Origin: Buddleja alternifolia
Lineage: Eukaryota > Streptophyta > Magnoliopsida > Lamiales > Scrophulariaceae
DNA: 64,000 bases
NCBI GenBank assembly: GCA_019426215.1
Contig: CM033408.1
Coordinates: 29,367,953-29,431,952, forward strand
Direction: 5' to 3'
Made by a program: the position numbers and the translations under genes. This document shows, in pieces, positions 24,679 through 36,572 of this stretch. The notes under the pieces are model-generated. The model was given only the letters and a program-made list of their open reading frames with translations. It had not been told where the DNA came from and ran no database searches. Position 1 is the first letter of the stretch. Each line of letters starts with the position of its first letter.

Positions 24679-24813
24679 CTGCGCTCAAGTTGTTTGGAAC
24701 GACTCGATTCATGTGAGGTGTGATCGGGTTCAGTATCATGATTGTTAGTTACGTTGTTCATTATATGTAATTATGATCCTTGAAAAATTACATTGATCAA
24801 CGTTCTTATTCGA
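24679..24813 (+). pseudogene. Decayed PR-1 3'-end duplicate, unit 1
   Basis: Aligns to codons from about residue 122 to the end of the upstream PR-1. It still reads ICNYDP, with Asn where the intact gene has Ser, before a TGA where Arg is expected. The 3' UTR is duplicated as well (to about 25010). Confidence 0.8.
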
Positions 24814-24896
24814 ATCAAAATATATTTTAATCTTAATATTAGATGTGTGATAATAAGGGGTCGTTCTTTTTTTTGTTGTTATTATGAAGAAATAGA

Positions 24897-24931
<35 letters not shown>

Positions 24932-25254
24932 TCTTCTACGTACTATTATGTTGTGATCCTTCTACTATTATGTTGTGATGATGATTTAATAAAAGGTAGA
25001 AGGTTTTATGATTATGTAGCCTAATTTGATGCTTAATTAATTTGGTTGAGTAATCTATTGTTCCTAATAATTGGAATTATGATAAAAAAAAATTATTAAC
25101 TTTTCAATAACATTAATTATTAATTATGTATTAATATATATTATTAAATATATCATTAATATTTATACATATAGACTATTACAAATTATATTATTATATA
25201 TTAATTAATTAATATTATATATATTTTTTATAAATAAATAAAATATATTTTTTA

Positions 25255-25400
25255 TATAGGCTCGCGAGCCTAGAAACATGTATTTTTTGCTCGAGCTTGG
25301 CTCGTTAGGCTCGGTTCGAGTTCGGAAAACCTCAAGCTCAAATAGAGATCAACTCGAATCGGCTAATGAGGCTCGTATGCCGGCGTGACTCGATGACCAC
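25255..25400. repeat. GGCTCGCGAGCC palindromic segment
   Basis: A GC-rich island (ggctcgcgagcc followed by gctcgagcttggctcgttag) in AT-rich DNA, repeated at 32520-32650 and 50996-51130 because it is part of each unit. It resembles tgcucgag-type termini of small transposons, but paired ends were not found. Confidence 0.45.
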
Positions 25401-26297
25401 CGCAAATCCTTTTGTCCACAATAGTGTGGCTAAAAATGGTATGTATATCCTCTCATATGTATAAACCATAAAGGCATTTTCCGTAAAAGAAATGTGTGAA
25501 TTATTTTCAAACTTCTTCAATTCCTTAGCACGACTTTTATCACGACTTTGTTTTTTATTTTTAAAGTTTAGAGACCAATTCGAGTGATCGGGTCAAACTC
25601 ATCTTGACTAGCTCAACAATTTTTTATTTACAAAATATTAACCATCACATAAATTGTTATCTTGTCAAAATTATCTGAAATATATAGTTCAATTTAGTTA
25701 CTGCACCTCCTTCACCAACATTAAACACTAATTTTCACTTGACAAATATTATAAATTAATCTTAGAGAGTAGATGGACCCAAACAAGTCCCCAGCCTTCC
25801 AAGCTACCAAGAACGAACAAGTTTTAACTAATGTGTTTTAGTTGACTTAAAACGAGAGTTCGTTAGCTTTCATCAGAAAGCAGTAATTGGAATTTTTGTA
25901 GGGTTTTTTCCTTTTTTGGTAGACTGAATTTTTGTAGAGTGATTAGATAATAAACGATTCACATATATTAACTGGTATTTATAGTGTTCATATGGGTTAT
26001 GGGTTGAAGCCTAGCACACCCACGTAATAAATATTGATAATGACCGTATTTTCATAATATCCCCAAATTCATTTTATCATTTACTAAATTACACTTGTTC
26101 ATTATAGTGACACATCAGAATCTATATGAAATACATCAAAACGACACGAATGATTGTAATTCTGCTGATTAAATTTATATTTATAAAAAAAAAAATGAAC
26201 TACCGATCAATACAATTCAAAACAAAGATTACAAGTTTAGAAACAAAGTTAAAAAAACATTAAATCTTACCACTCACAATTCCCACCAAAATCAGAT

Positions 26298-27074
26298 TCA
26301 AATCTGCCCTTGCCCAAACCCATACGGAACAACACAATTCTCATAATCAAAACCATTGTTCAATTGATTCTGGTTCACAAACGCCGCCGTTTCATCCAAG
26401 GTACACGACGCCGTTTCAGCGGTGTTGGGCAAAGTTAAGGCGGCGGAGGCGGCGGGGCCAGCTATAGGCAATGAATTGGAACTTTGTATGAGCATGAGAT
26501 CGTCGGCTCTCATATTCACATTCTTCCTTAGCTCATCCATCGCTGCCGCGTACTGCTCCATCTCCTCCAATTCCATCCCATCCACCGCCTTATCCCACCA
26601 AAATCCGCCGTCTCCGCCGCCTCCATAACCCTCCACCCTCTTAGCCTCCTCGATTACCTGGTAGAGTTCTAAGCACGTAAGATATAAGAACTCTTCTAAA
26701 CGTATATTTATATATTTCATAATAAATAGAATTGTACAAATGACCATAATATATACTATACATAATGGACCCTGACTATACAAACATGAGTCGTAAAACA
26801 TGTACAATAAGCATGCACTAACATTACCTCCATCCGCTTCTTCTCCGCCTCCAACTCCTGGCAAACATCCGAATAATGCCTATTATAGTCACGCGCCTTC
26901 GTCGTCGCGCAGTTTTGCGCCACCTCTGCGCCTTCAGCGCCGCCATTGAGGAAGCGATCGATGACGGAATCCGGCGTCGGGTGTCCAAACGAGAAGACAC
27001 GCTTGCCGAGCGAGTGGACGATAATCGCGATCTCGGCGCCGCTGAGAATGCAAAGCTCGCTGGCTTTCTTGAAT
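26298..27074 (-). pseudogene. AGL62-like MADS-box gene truncated at a duplication junction
   Basis: Exon 2 (26657-26298) encodes the C-terminal part with GFWWDKAVDGMELEEMEQYA and ends YGFGQGQI. The exon 1 remnant (27074-26828) starts in the middle of the MADS domain, at KKASELCILSGAEIAIIV, and ends at a GAG|GTAATG donor. The first half of the MADS domain and the start codon are replaced by MULE sequence at 27074. The remaining frame looks open, so the loss is recent. Without the first half of the MADS domain it is unlikely to bind DNA. Confidence 0.9.
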
Positions 27075-27518
27075 TGACGATGACGATGAATTGACGATTA
27101 TGATTAAATGATCTTGATGATGAATTAATCTGGGAAAAAGACTCGTATCAATGGAGAACTAATCGCGCGATGAATTTGGATAAACAAAATGTATTGGTAT
27201 GAAACGATCTTTGATCCGATCGAACTGAAATTGGATACACAGAATTGATTGGGATTAAACGAGCTGATCTAATCGAGCTGAAAATAGAAAGAAAATAATG
27301 AATTCGATTATGGCGCGTAAAAAGGGGAATTTGATTTGATACTGCATGTAAAATTGCATGTGTTTGTTATGATGTAATGACTAAAATGCCCCTGACAGCA
27401 TTAAAAAAAATTATAAAATCTACAAAATGTGTTAAAATTAGGCCTTAGGAACAAATGGTATCAATGGTGTGGATTGAGTCTTATATTTTACCTAATGAAT
27501 TGGGATGTATTTGATCCA

Positions 27519-27558
<40 letters not shown>

Positions 27559-29259
27559 CATCACTCTCCTAGTTATTTCCATGAAATATTTATCAGTTTT
27601 CGACCTATAATTGGCGCCATGACAACATTCATGCATGTACAGCATCTAATCTATCGAAACTATTCTAGCGCTTGATAGTTGCATCGTTTCTAAGAAGATT
27701 AGTATTCCGCAAGCTCATAAAATGACTCGATTTCAATATCAAGAACCCACTCAACAACAAACAAATACACACATATTTGGTGAGATCTAAACCTAAAACC
27801 TTGCAGCAAGTGATAGTAGATCAATAGTCATTTTGAATTGTTTATTCTAATATAGTCGTTTATTTTTTATTTCATAACACAAATAGATGTATATAATACA
27901 TCTGTATAATATAATATAAGATGGATATAAAATGGAATATAATACCCGTCGTGCTCAATAACGGTCTAAATCTTTAATGTTTTCAAGTCACCGTATTTTG
28001 GGAGTTTGGAATATTTCACTAGTCAAAAAAAAGCACATCTCACATGTTATAAGACTTTGGAGAGCTAATTAAGGTTGGAGAAAAGGAGCACATCTCACAT
28101 GTTCCCTAACTATCACCCTGTAAAAAAATTAATGGAGTTCAAACTCAACATTGAATATTTTCCTAGTGTGTTGGTGGACCAGAGTGATCAAACTAGACTA
28201 TATATCCGAGCTACTTGGACGAAAGGGCTAGATTATTTTTGTTGGGATAGTTATTATGAGTTTTACCCAATCCATCTTTAAATTATAAAGAAAAAGAAAA
28301 AGAAAAGGAAAAGAGAGCACTAGAATTCCAATCAAAAAACATACTTGATAGGGAAGAAGTTTTTTTTTTTTTTTTCCAGGCGTACTTGGAATTATTGTCG
28401 TGATTTCACAGCCTCACAGGACAAGATGATGAAGAAGATGTTGGCAATTATTTATGGGGCTCATTAATTCAGCGGCAGTGATAATAATAAATCAAGAGTA
28501 GTGGGGTACGCAACCAAATTTCCACATACGAACTTGGAATTCTTACGTTACTGCTAAATATTGAAGAAATAATAATATTTACGCAAATAATTGATATGGA
28601 AAAGTATTTTTTTTTTTTTTATTATTAATCTGAGACATATTGATCCGGATTTAATTCATAAAAAGATCCTGAAAATTTATACTTTTTCTCAAAACAAACC
28701 TCATTGGCTTATAAACTAAAATAATTTGTTTATTCCAAAATCTCAAATTTATTTTTTTGTTGCAGTCATATATAAAAGAAATTAATATGCAGAAAAACAG
28801 AATGTTAGTCAAGTTCTGTATATCACCATTATTCACAAGACTCAATTTAGACAGAGCAATCGGTCTATGCCCTGAAACTCAAGTTGTGACATTGTATTCA
28901 TATACTTAAAAGACTATACTCTAGAATGTATTCTATGATTAATGTTAATTAAATTCCTCATAAGTTATTTTTGATGCATTTTCAAATTAAATTAAGATAT
29001 GCATATATAAATTAAATTTTAATTGAGTATATAATGATAATTTTACTCCAAATATTATCATTGATTTACCACATTCCTTAATTTTGGAAACAAGTATATG
29101 ACATACGTTTTATATTTATCACTAGTCACTATACTATAACAAGGACATTACGGTAAACCACAGACAAGGAGTAGTGTGAAAAGTTGACTAGCATTGGCCA
29201 TTTAAACATTCGTCGTTCTCCGTTTGTGAGTCTTAGTACAAGTCATATTCATTATATTA

Positions 29260-29444
29260 TTACCAACAAGGTCCAGCATAATTGGTAGATAGTTGGATTC
29301 CTTAACCATTAATTGTCCAGGGTTCAATTCCTGTCGGTGTATATTAAAAAAACTTTGTTGGGAGAGCAAAACCCATTTCGGTGATCTCTACACCTCGAAG
29401 GGAAATAGTCTTCGGCGTCCGGCTGGGGAAAACCCTGATATATA
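29260..29444 (+). mobile_element. tRNA-derived SINE in unit 2
   Basis: Starts ttaccaacaaggtccagc, has a box-A-like gcataattggtagatag and box-B-like gggttcaattcct. Flanked by cattatatta (29250-29259 and 29445-29454). The poly-A tail seen in the other two units has been lost. Confidence 0.82.
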
Positions 29445-29805
29445 CATTATATTAATATTCATCATGTACGTATATATTACGTACTAATATATCATACCTC
29501 TAAGTTGTGAAACTTTCCAATAATCGATCACTTTTTTTTTTTTGGACTGACCAATAATCACTCATTAAATATTACATTTTATAAATTTTGTATATCATAT
29601 GCTTTGCGTAAGAAAATGATTTCCTTCCGTCTATTTCTTTTCCACATAATTAATCATTTTCCTCTGAGATTCCAAAGTATAGATTTTCTGTTCTAAATCA
29701 ATATTTCATCTTATATATATTAATTCACCTATGACCTATGCATACCCATGTATAATTTCTTTTTCAAAAATATAAAATTAATATATATTATATATAGTTA
29801 TACAC

Positions 29806-30612
29806 CTTCGTTTGGTTAGGGTTTATAGAGGTGATATATCCATTATCACTCCTAATTTTCAGTTTGGTTCAACAAGCTCGGCCCATGATACATAGTAGGC
29901 CCGATTTTTTATCACATCTATTCTAGGATACTGAATACCACCTAGTAGGTGGTATCCATTATCACGAGATTATATCCAAATCTCTTTAGACATGGTAATT
30001 ACTAGTTTACCCCTGTAATAAAAAAAAATGCATAACCTAGTTTCTTTGGTATTAAACCATTGTTCATGCAAAGTAAAATATATTTTTTATAATTCATCGA
30101 TTTTGTTATGATACTTGAGATGATTTTATTTGATTTATAAACCGTAGATAGAATTATTTTCCAATCATATTCTATGGTTAAGAATCAATTTTGAAAGATA
30201 AAATTGTGCTTACCATGGGAAGATAATGAATATTTTTTTAAATTGATTTCTTCCTAAAATGAAGCAAGAGGAAGTTTGAAGAATAAATGGTTGAATTATA
30301 TTTTATTTTCTAGATTTTTGAAAAGTGAGAAAATGACTTTTGGTAGAATGTTGAATATGGTATTCCAAGTCTCTCTTGCCTTGCTGGGTAATTTTGGTAT
30401 TCCAAAAAATTAATAGGATATTTTAGGGTTTTTCTATTGAATCCATCTTAATATAAAATGCTTACCAAACAATTTGAAAATAAATCCTTATGATATCAGT
30501 CTAATTTATCTATGCAACCAAACAGTTTTTCGCCAATGTATCCCTTCATTTCTACCATAACTATCAAGCATAATTTTATCACATTCAATCCTATGCGGGC
30601 AACCAAACGAAG
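29806..30612. mobile_element. Terminal-inverted-repeat element in the PR-1 promoter, unit 2
   Basis: Same element as at 23092-23920 with small deletions, including loss of the ctggtaagtaaaaacaaatatg stretch interior and of about 40 bp just after its right end. The 5' terminus has one substitution (tttggttagg). Confidence 0.65.
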
Positions 30613-30646
30613 CCAAAATCTGAAACGAGACATTTCAAACCAGCTC

Positions 30647-30654
30647 TATAAATA
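30647..30654 (+). promoter_or_regulatory. TATA box of PR-1 unit 2
   Basis: TATAAATA, 43 bp before the ATG at 30690. Confidence 0.75.
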
Positions 30655-30689
30655 CACCAAGAATCCTATCCCAAATCCACAAAAACAAA

Positions 30690-31181
30690 ATGGATTCCTT
30701 TAACACTGCCCTCTTCATTTCTTCTTTAGTCTTATTCTCAACAATGGCTACTAAAGCTTTCTCCCAAACCCAAAACTCCCCACAAGACTTCCTCGACGCC
30801 CATAACAATGCACGAGCACAAGTTGGCGTGCAGCCCCTCGTCTGGAACGACACCGTTGCGAACTACGCCTTACAATATGCCAACCAACGCAGCGCAGATT
30901 GTAATTTGCAGCATTCTGGGGGGCCTTATGGGGAAAACCTAGCTGGGGGGTCCGGGGAATTATCTGCTGTGGATGCTGTGGGATTGTGGGTTGGTGAAAA
31001 GTCTTTTTATAACTATGATTCCAATTCTTGTGTTGGAGGAGAGTGTTTGCACTATACTCAGGTTGTTTGGAAAGACTCGACTCGTTTGGGGTGCGCTCGG
31101 GTTCAGTGCAGTAGCGGTTCGATTTTCGTTATATGTAGTTATGATCCTCGGGGGAATTACATTGGTCAACGTCCTTATTAG
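30690..31181 (+). CDS. PR1: Pathogenesis-related protein 1, unit 2
   Basis: 163 codons, intronless, with all CAP motifs ([23 protein letters not shown]) and C-terminal [11 protein letters not shown] after CSYD. It keeps Asp33, as in unit 3 and the old copy, so Asn33 of unit 1 is the derived state. The protein is otherwise identical to unit 1, which means the pair has had little time to diverge or is kept alike by gene conversion. The gene lies about 1.5 kb left of a young LTR retrotransposon, which could bring silencing marks close to it; that is inference. Confidence 0.96.
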   Translation: MDSFNTALFISSLVLFSTMATKAFSQTQNSPQDFLDAHNNARAQVGVQPLVWNDTVANYALQYANQRSADCNLQHSGGPYGENLAGGSGELSAVDAVGLWVGEKSFYNYDSNSCVGGECLHYTQVVWKDSTRLGCARVQCSSGSIFVICSYDPRGNYIGQRPY

Positions 31182-31340
31182 AAACTTGAGACATCTTTAT
31201 ATATTAGATGTGTGACAATGAGGGATTATTATATTTGTGTTGTTATTATGGAAAAATAGAAGATATATTAGTCTTCTGCTATATATATATATATGTTTAT
31301 GATGGTTTAATAAAAGATGGAAACTTCTATGGTTATCATC

Positions 31341-31468
31341 TGCGCTCAAGTTGTTTGGAACGACTCGATTCATGTGAGGTGTGATCAGGTTCAGTATCAT
31401 GATTGTTAGTTGTTCATTATATGTAATTATGATCCTTGAAAAATTACATTGATCAACGTTCTTATTCG
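31341..31468 (+). pseudogene. Decayed PR-1 3'-end duplicate, unit 2
   Basis: Same relic as in unit 1, shorter by a few bases at ttagttgttcattat, with the CNYD-coding stretch tgtaattatgat intact. Confidence 0.8.
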
Positions 31469-31734
31469 AATCAAAATATATTTTAATCTTAATATAGATG
31501 TGTGATAATAAGGGGTCGTTCTTTTTTTGTTGTTATTATGAAGAAATAGAAGATATATATATATATATTAGTCTTCTACGTACTATTATGTTGTGATCCT
31601 TCTGCTATTATGTTTTGATGATGATTTAATAAAAGGTAGAAGGTTTTATGATTATGTAGCTTAATTTGATGCTTAATTTGGTTGAATGATCTGTTGTTCC
31701 TAATAATTGGAATTATGATAAAAAAAAAAAATTA

Positions 31735-32330
31735 GGGAAAATTACTAAAAATTCCTTAAAATAAATTTTTGCATCCAAAAAACCCATGAAAATATTTCTA
31801 TTTCCAAAAAACTCATTTCACCAACTTTTCACTCGAAAAAACTCAAAAGTTAAGGTTAAAACCTTTTTGGACTAAATTACCCTTATTGCCTTAAGTTAAG
31901 AATTGGCCAATCGATTTTTTCTTCAAAATCTTTTCATTTTGGAATCTTCATATTGATAACTTGAAAGACGAATTTTATTATTAATATTAACTATTTTATA
32001 TAATTTAATTTTTAATTTAACATGGTAATTATCTAAAAATTTGCTTTTTTTAATTTTTAAAAAGATTATAAAAATCTGAAAAATTAAAATTAAAATCATA
32101 ATTAATATTATCAATACAAAAGTTCTAAATAAATAAATTTCTCCACAAAAGAACAATTTATTAATTCTTCATTTAGAAGGGTAAGGGCAATAAAGTCCAT
32201 AGTTTTATTAACCCTAAATATTGGGTCTTTTTGAATGAAAAGTTCATGGATTGGGTTTTTTGGATTAAGATATTTTTATGGGTTTTTTGGTTATAAAAGT
32301 TTATTTTAAGGGGTTTTTAGTAATTTTTCT
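31735..32330. mobile_element. Mutator-type MITE present only in unit 2
   Basis: Ends gggaaaattactaaaaa and tttttagtaatttttct form an inverted repeat extending at least 60 bp inward (cttaaaataaa, caaaaaacccat). Flanks aaaaaatta (31726-31734) and aaaaagtta (32331-32339) are a 9-bp duplication with one mismatch. Units 1 and 3 have the empty site (gataaaaaaaattattaac), so it inserted after the units separated. Confidence 0.85.
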
Positions 32331-32682
32331 AAAAAGTTATTAACCTTTTAATAACATTAATTATTAATTTTGTATTAATATATATTATTAAATAATCATA
32401 ATAAATATTAAATATATCATTATTTACACATATATACTATTACAAATTTTATGATTATATATATTAATTAATTAATATAATATATATATTTATAAATAAA
32501 TAAAATATTATTTTTATACAGGCTCGCGAGCCTAGGAACATGTGTTTTTTGTTCGAGCTTGGCTCGTTAGGCTCGGAAAAGCTCAAGCTCAAATAGAGAT
32601 CAACTCGAATCGGCTCATGAGGCTCGCGAGCCGGCTTTACTCGATGCCCACCCCAAATCCTTTTGTCCACAATCGTGTGGCT

Positions 32683-33644
32683 AAAAAAAAACAATCTAGA
32701 TTAGGGTGGATCCAACTGCGTGTTCCAAGCCCCGCGATAACCTATAATTTGAGATTATCTTTCAACCCCTGCGTTCGATTCGCTATTTGGTGGTTCAAGT
32801 CTTAAATTCAACGCTAATTAAATGTATTCGAACTTCTCTTCATCTTCTTCGAGTGGACCGCAATTGATGAAAATAATTACCGTCTTCGAATGACACAATA
32901 ATACAGTGAAGGAAAGATTCAAGTCCAGATAAAAACTATCTCTCTGATACTTAAATCTGACACAAGATAGTCTTATACCTACGTGAGAATCTCTCGATCG
33001 AATGTATTATTTTAGATGTTGATTATTGTCTTCGAATACAATAATACAGTGAAAGAATCTATCTTTTTTCCATACTTGAATATGTTCGAATTCAAAAGGG
33101 TAAATTGAAAACTCAAGTCCAGTGCATAAACTATCTATTCGATACTTAAATCTGAATAAACGATAATTTACACCTACATGAAAGTTTTCAATTCGTAAAA
33201 ATTACAGGCAATCAAATGCCGATACAAGCCTTGAAAAGGCAAATTCCTTCGAATCTAATACTAAATTACATTACGGTTACTCCTAAATTATGCTAAGAAC
33301 TACTCCTACATTACGCTATGAACTACTCCTAAGAAAACGAAAATGCAGAAGTGTGGTGATCTTGCGATGTCTTCTCGTCTCTGTCTGTGACTTGTATATA
33401 TATTGGTCTTTGAAGAAACCCACGTTCCTTTTCTTCGGGAACCGCCTTCAACCGTCTTCAACTGCTCTTTCAAATATTTTTGAATTAGCGCGCTTCTGCA
33501 GATGATTGTCTATTTGGACCATATTTTATTTCTTCAGATTCGATTCTTGGGTTTTATTAACTCAGCCCCTTCTTTTCGAATTTCTACAATTTGGGCTATT
33601 TGGGCTCTGTATTTCGAAAGCCCAATTATTTTATGGTGTAAACA
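32683..33644 (-). repeat. 3' LTR, eight terminal bases missing
   Basis: Matches 36581-37542 base for base as far as I checked. The outer end lacks tgtttcgt and joins host ggcta through a shared run of nine A, so the host target duplication is also lost on this side. Confidence 0.9.
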
Positions 33645-34093
33645 AATGCCCCCTAATATACATGAACGTTTCAAGTTCATGTGTATTAAAAGACACGTCT
33701 TTTGGTTAAAGACAAATTCTCTCTCTTACTTCAATTTCTCGAAGAATACCTTCTCGAAGACTATCGAGAGAGAAAAAACCTATTTCTCATTCCTCTCGAA
33801 ATATTCATCTTCTTCACCCCAACTTTTTTAATGGCAAACTCATCCGTTATTGTGTAGAAAACCATTCTGATACCCTCTTCATACATCATCTTCCAATAAT
33901 CATTTCGTTTTATAATTTATGGTAAGCCTCAGGATTACATTTCCCAAAAACTTGTAGGTTGGGTGATACTATATTTGGTGTGTGTATATATATATATATC
34001 GAATATATATATATATAGAGCAAAGTGCAAGCCATTCTTCTCGCAAGTCCCAAAAACTTGTAGGTTGGGTAGTACTTTATTTGGTTGTGTGTG

Positions 34094-34141
<48 letters not shown>

Positions 34142-34255
34142 CAAACCATTATGCTCGAAAGGGACATAAACCATTATGCTCGAAAAGGGAAAAAACAAAA
34201 ATCTTGACATGCCTACCTACTTATATATTCTCGAAGGACATGCAAACGTATATAC

Positions 34256-34293
<38 letters not shown>

Positions 34294-34379
34294 CAAAGTC
34301 CAACATTACGACTCAAGAGAGAAAAACAATTGATATGGCCCTCCCCTTTATGCCATCATATTAATATTTATATGTATAA

Positions 34380-34945
34380 ATAATAATATATGACAAATCT
34401 GCTTGAGCAATTATGCTCGAGCAGTTTGCTCGAACAGCTAGCTCGAGCTTTTTCGGCTCGATTGTGCTATCCAAATCATAGTACAACGCATGGTTAACTA
34501 GCCCTAATCTCGATTTTGGTCAGCGCAATTTCAGAATTGGGGATTCAAAATCTGAAGCTGCGGATCGCTTCCCAAAGTTCGTGACGAAGACGATGAAAAG
34601 ATACGAAGAACTGAATCTAAAGATTGCGAAGTTTAGATTGTGGATGAGAGTTAGTAAGCCTGATTCGGTTTCTCTTCTCTTGCTAATGAATCAATTATGA
34701 AAGCTTTGAAAATGGGTGTTAGTGATCTCAATCTTGACTTACCACATGAGATGTATTTTTGTCCAAATAAGATGTATGCTTTACCACATGAGGTGCTTGA
34801 AGCCGAAACATTGATTAGATTATCTGTGACTGGGTGCAGAATTGGTTGGCCTTTGGATAGGAAGGTACTTTGCTCGAGACTCGAATCGCTTAGTTTATGC
34901 AAAGTGTATACAGGAGATGATCTAGTTTGGGATATAATTTCGAGC

Positions 34946-34980
<35 letters not shown>

Positions 34981-35804
34981 TAATAAAAAGAAGACAACAA
35001 ACCTGCTCGAGCTTATTCCTAGCTCAATTCCAAACAATAATGCTCAAAAAGAAAAAAAAAATGACATGGCCCACCACTTTATTTAATTTCGAGCATGTTT
35101 AATCTCGAGAATGGCAAGACCTCCACTATTTCGAGTATGTTTAATTTTGAGTACATGATATTTCGAACATGTCCTTTTTCGAGTAAAAATGATTTTTTGA
35201 ACATGTCTGATTTCGAGTACGTGACATTTTGAGTTTAGCCATTTTGAGTACTTTGGTATTTCGAATTCAGTGATTTCGAGCACCTTGATATTTCGAGTTG
35301 AAACGGGGCCCAATTTCAAGGGTGTTCACCATTTCGACCCAATTTCAAGGGTGTTCACCATTTCGACCTCAAGAGATTTTGACTCAGCTAAGGATAATTC
35401 GAGAGTTGCAGCTTTATTCGAAAGGCCTAAGCTTCTGGAGTTTTATCCATGGGTTCAATGATTTCTTTAACTCGAATACTCTGAATTGAAGGTTCGAAAA
35501 GGGGCTTATTTTGATTTCGAGATTGTTCATCGTTTTGACTCAGATAAAAAATAAGCATAAAATTATCGGTGAGACTTCTTGCCCCCAGTATTTTGTTGAT
35601 TCGCAAAATATTTCGAAATTATTGAATTCTAAATATCAATGTGCTCGATTGAATTCGAAATATCAAGGTATTCGAAATTGCTGAATTCGAAATATCAAGG
35701 TGTTCGAATTTGCAGAATTTGAAATTTTAAGGTGTTCGAGAATCATTTTTTCTCGAAAAAACAATAAGCTAGAAGTCACTGTGGGTTGTAAACTTTTACT
35801 TCTC

Positions 35805-35840
<36 letters not shown>

Positions 35841-36100
35841 GTAGAGAGCACCCTCCAGCCACAAAGTTTGACATAGTCGTGCGTGTGTGGGTAGTTTCTT
35901 TATGGAGAAAATGTATGATTGGTTAGTAATTAATATAATTACAATTATTAGTGGATTCCACCTTAAGTGGACTTTGTCCAAAATACAATTTAAATGCAGG
36001 TTGGCAGGTTGCTCGAACAGGCTCTTGCTTGAGCTGCTTATTCGAGCAACTTACTCGAGCAACTTTGCTCGAGCTGTTTGTTCGAGCAATTAGCTCGAGT
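34380..36100. repeat. Palindromic TGCTCGAGCA-type arrays in the LTR element
   Basis: Dense gctcgagc/ttcgaaca motifs at 34400-34460 and 36005-36100 (for example tgctcgagcagtttgctcga), and many ttcgag / ttcgaa motifs from 35085 to 35760, including near-tandem copies of ttcaagggtgttcaccattt at 35315-35365. They are confined to this element's interior. No function is visible. Confidence 0.6.
34540..34945 (+). pseudogene. Captured F-box/LRR (FBD-type) gene fragment inside the LTR element
   Basis: Read on +, antisense to the element, it gives RFPKFVTKTMKRYEEL, NLKIAKFRLWM, then after a frame break near 34680 ALKMGVSDLNLDLP, LPHEVLEAETLIRLSVTGC and LESLSLCKVYTGDDLVWDII. These are the connector and first leucine-rich repeats of plant F-box/LRR proteins; the F-box itself and the later repeats are absent. 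The fragment appears intronless over this stretch. It is probably a piece of a host gene picked up by the element. It ends in an (AT)n tract at 34949. Confidence 0.7.
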
Positions 36101-36550
36101 TTTTTTTTCCTGAGAAAATCGCAGAAAAATTATTTTTTTCATTTTTTTTGGAGTTACCCCTTCGATTAAGATTTGGTTCGAAGTATTTTACCGAATGTTT
36201 GAAACTATTCATAAATACAAATTTAAAAACATAATTCGAAACATTAAGATTGACCCATTTTGATTTGCACGAATTTCTTCATAACTCTTTCAGACGATGA
36301 GTCTTCAATATTTCTGGCATTTAGCTATTGTTTTTTCGAAAACCAATCCCGTACATCCTCTCAATAATCATTTCGATCTAACTTAGGGGTCAAAGAATTT
36401 CCCCCAATACTTCCTCCCATATGGGCATCGGGCACAACTTGCCCCCTGCATATGGTACTCGGATATTATTTGGGAACGTAAGACTTCCTTAACTTATCGG
36501 TACATTCGAGAAGCCATTGTTTCCCGTAATAAAAGGAGCGTTCGACTAAC

Positions 36551-36567
36551 TCCCACTGTGGTCGCCA
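36551..36567 (-). other. Primer binding site of the LTR retrotransposon
   Basis: On the minus strand TGGCGACCACAGTGGGA lies five bases after the 5' LTR end (…acgaaaca). It resembles the tRNA-Arg-type site of Tat/Ogre elements and sets the element's orientation. Confidence 0.7.
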
Positions 36568-36572
36568 AAACT

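Larger units (their letters stand above)
20393..27078. repeat. Young tandem unit 1: MULE end + PR-1 + truncated MADS gene
   Basis: Sequence from 20393 restarts at 27079 with near identity, a 6,686-bp tandem duplication. The junction is at 27074/27079: MADS exon 1 sequence (tggctttcttgaat) runs directly, after about 4 filler bases, into the MULE interior (gatgacgatgaattgacg). Units 1 and 2 stay almost identical across PR-1 and its flanks, so the event is recent compared with the copy at 1-3390. Confidence 0.93.
27079..32682. repeat. Young tandem unit 2, left part
   Basis: Begins with a 480-bp copy of the MULE right end (to the (TA)n tract at 27523-27558), then repeats unit 1 through PR-1 and the GGCTCGCGAGCC segment. 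The unit is interrupted at 32683 by an LTR retrotransposon and resumes at 37543. Differences from unit 1 are mostly short indels in simple repeats, plus one MITE. Confidence 0.93.

Noticed and set aside
33290..33831. Repeated plus-strand frames in the LTR and adjoining interior (also 37188-37403)
   Set aside because: They are identical because they are in the two LTRs; they run against the element's direction and show no domain.
33935..34210. Tyr/Ile repeat frames near 34000
   Set aside because: They are translations of (AT)n microsatellites.
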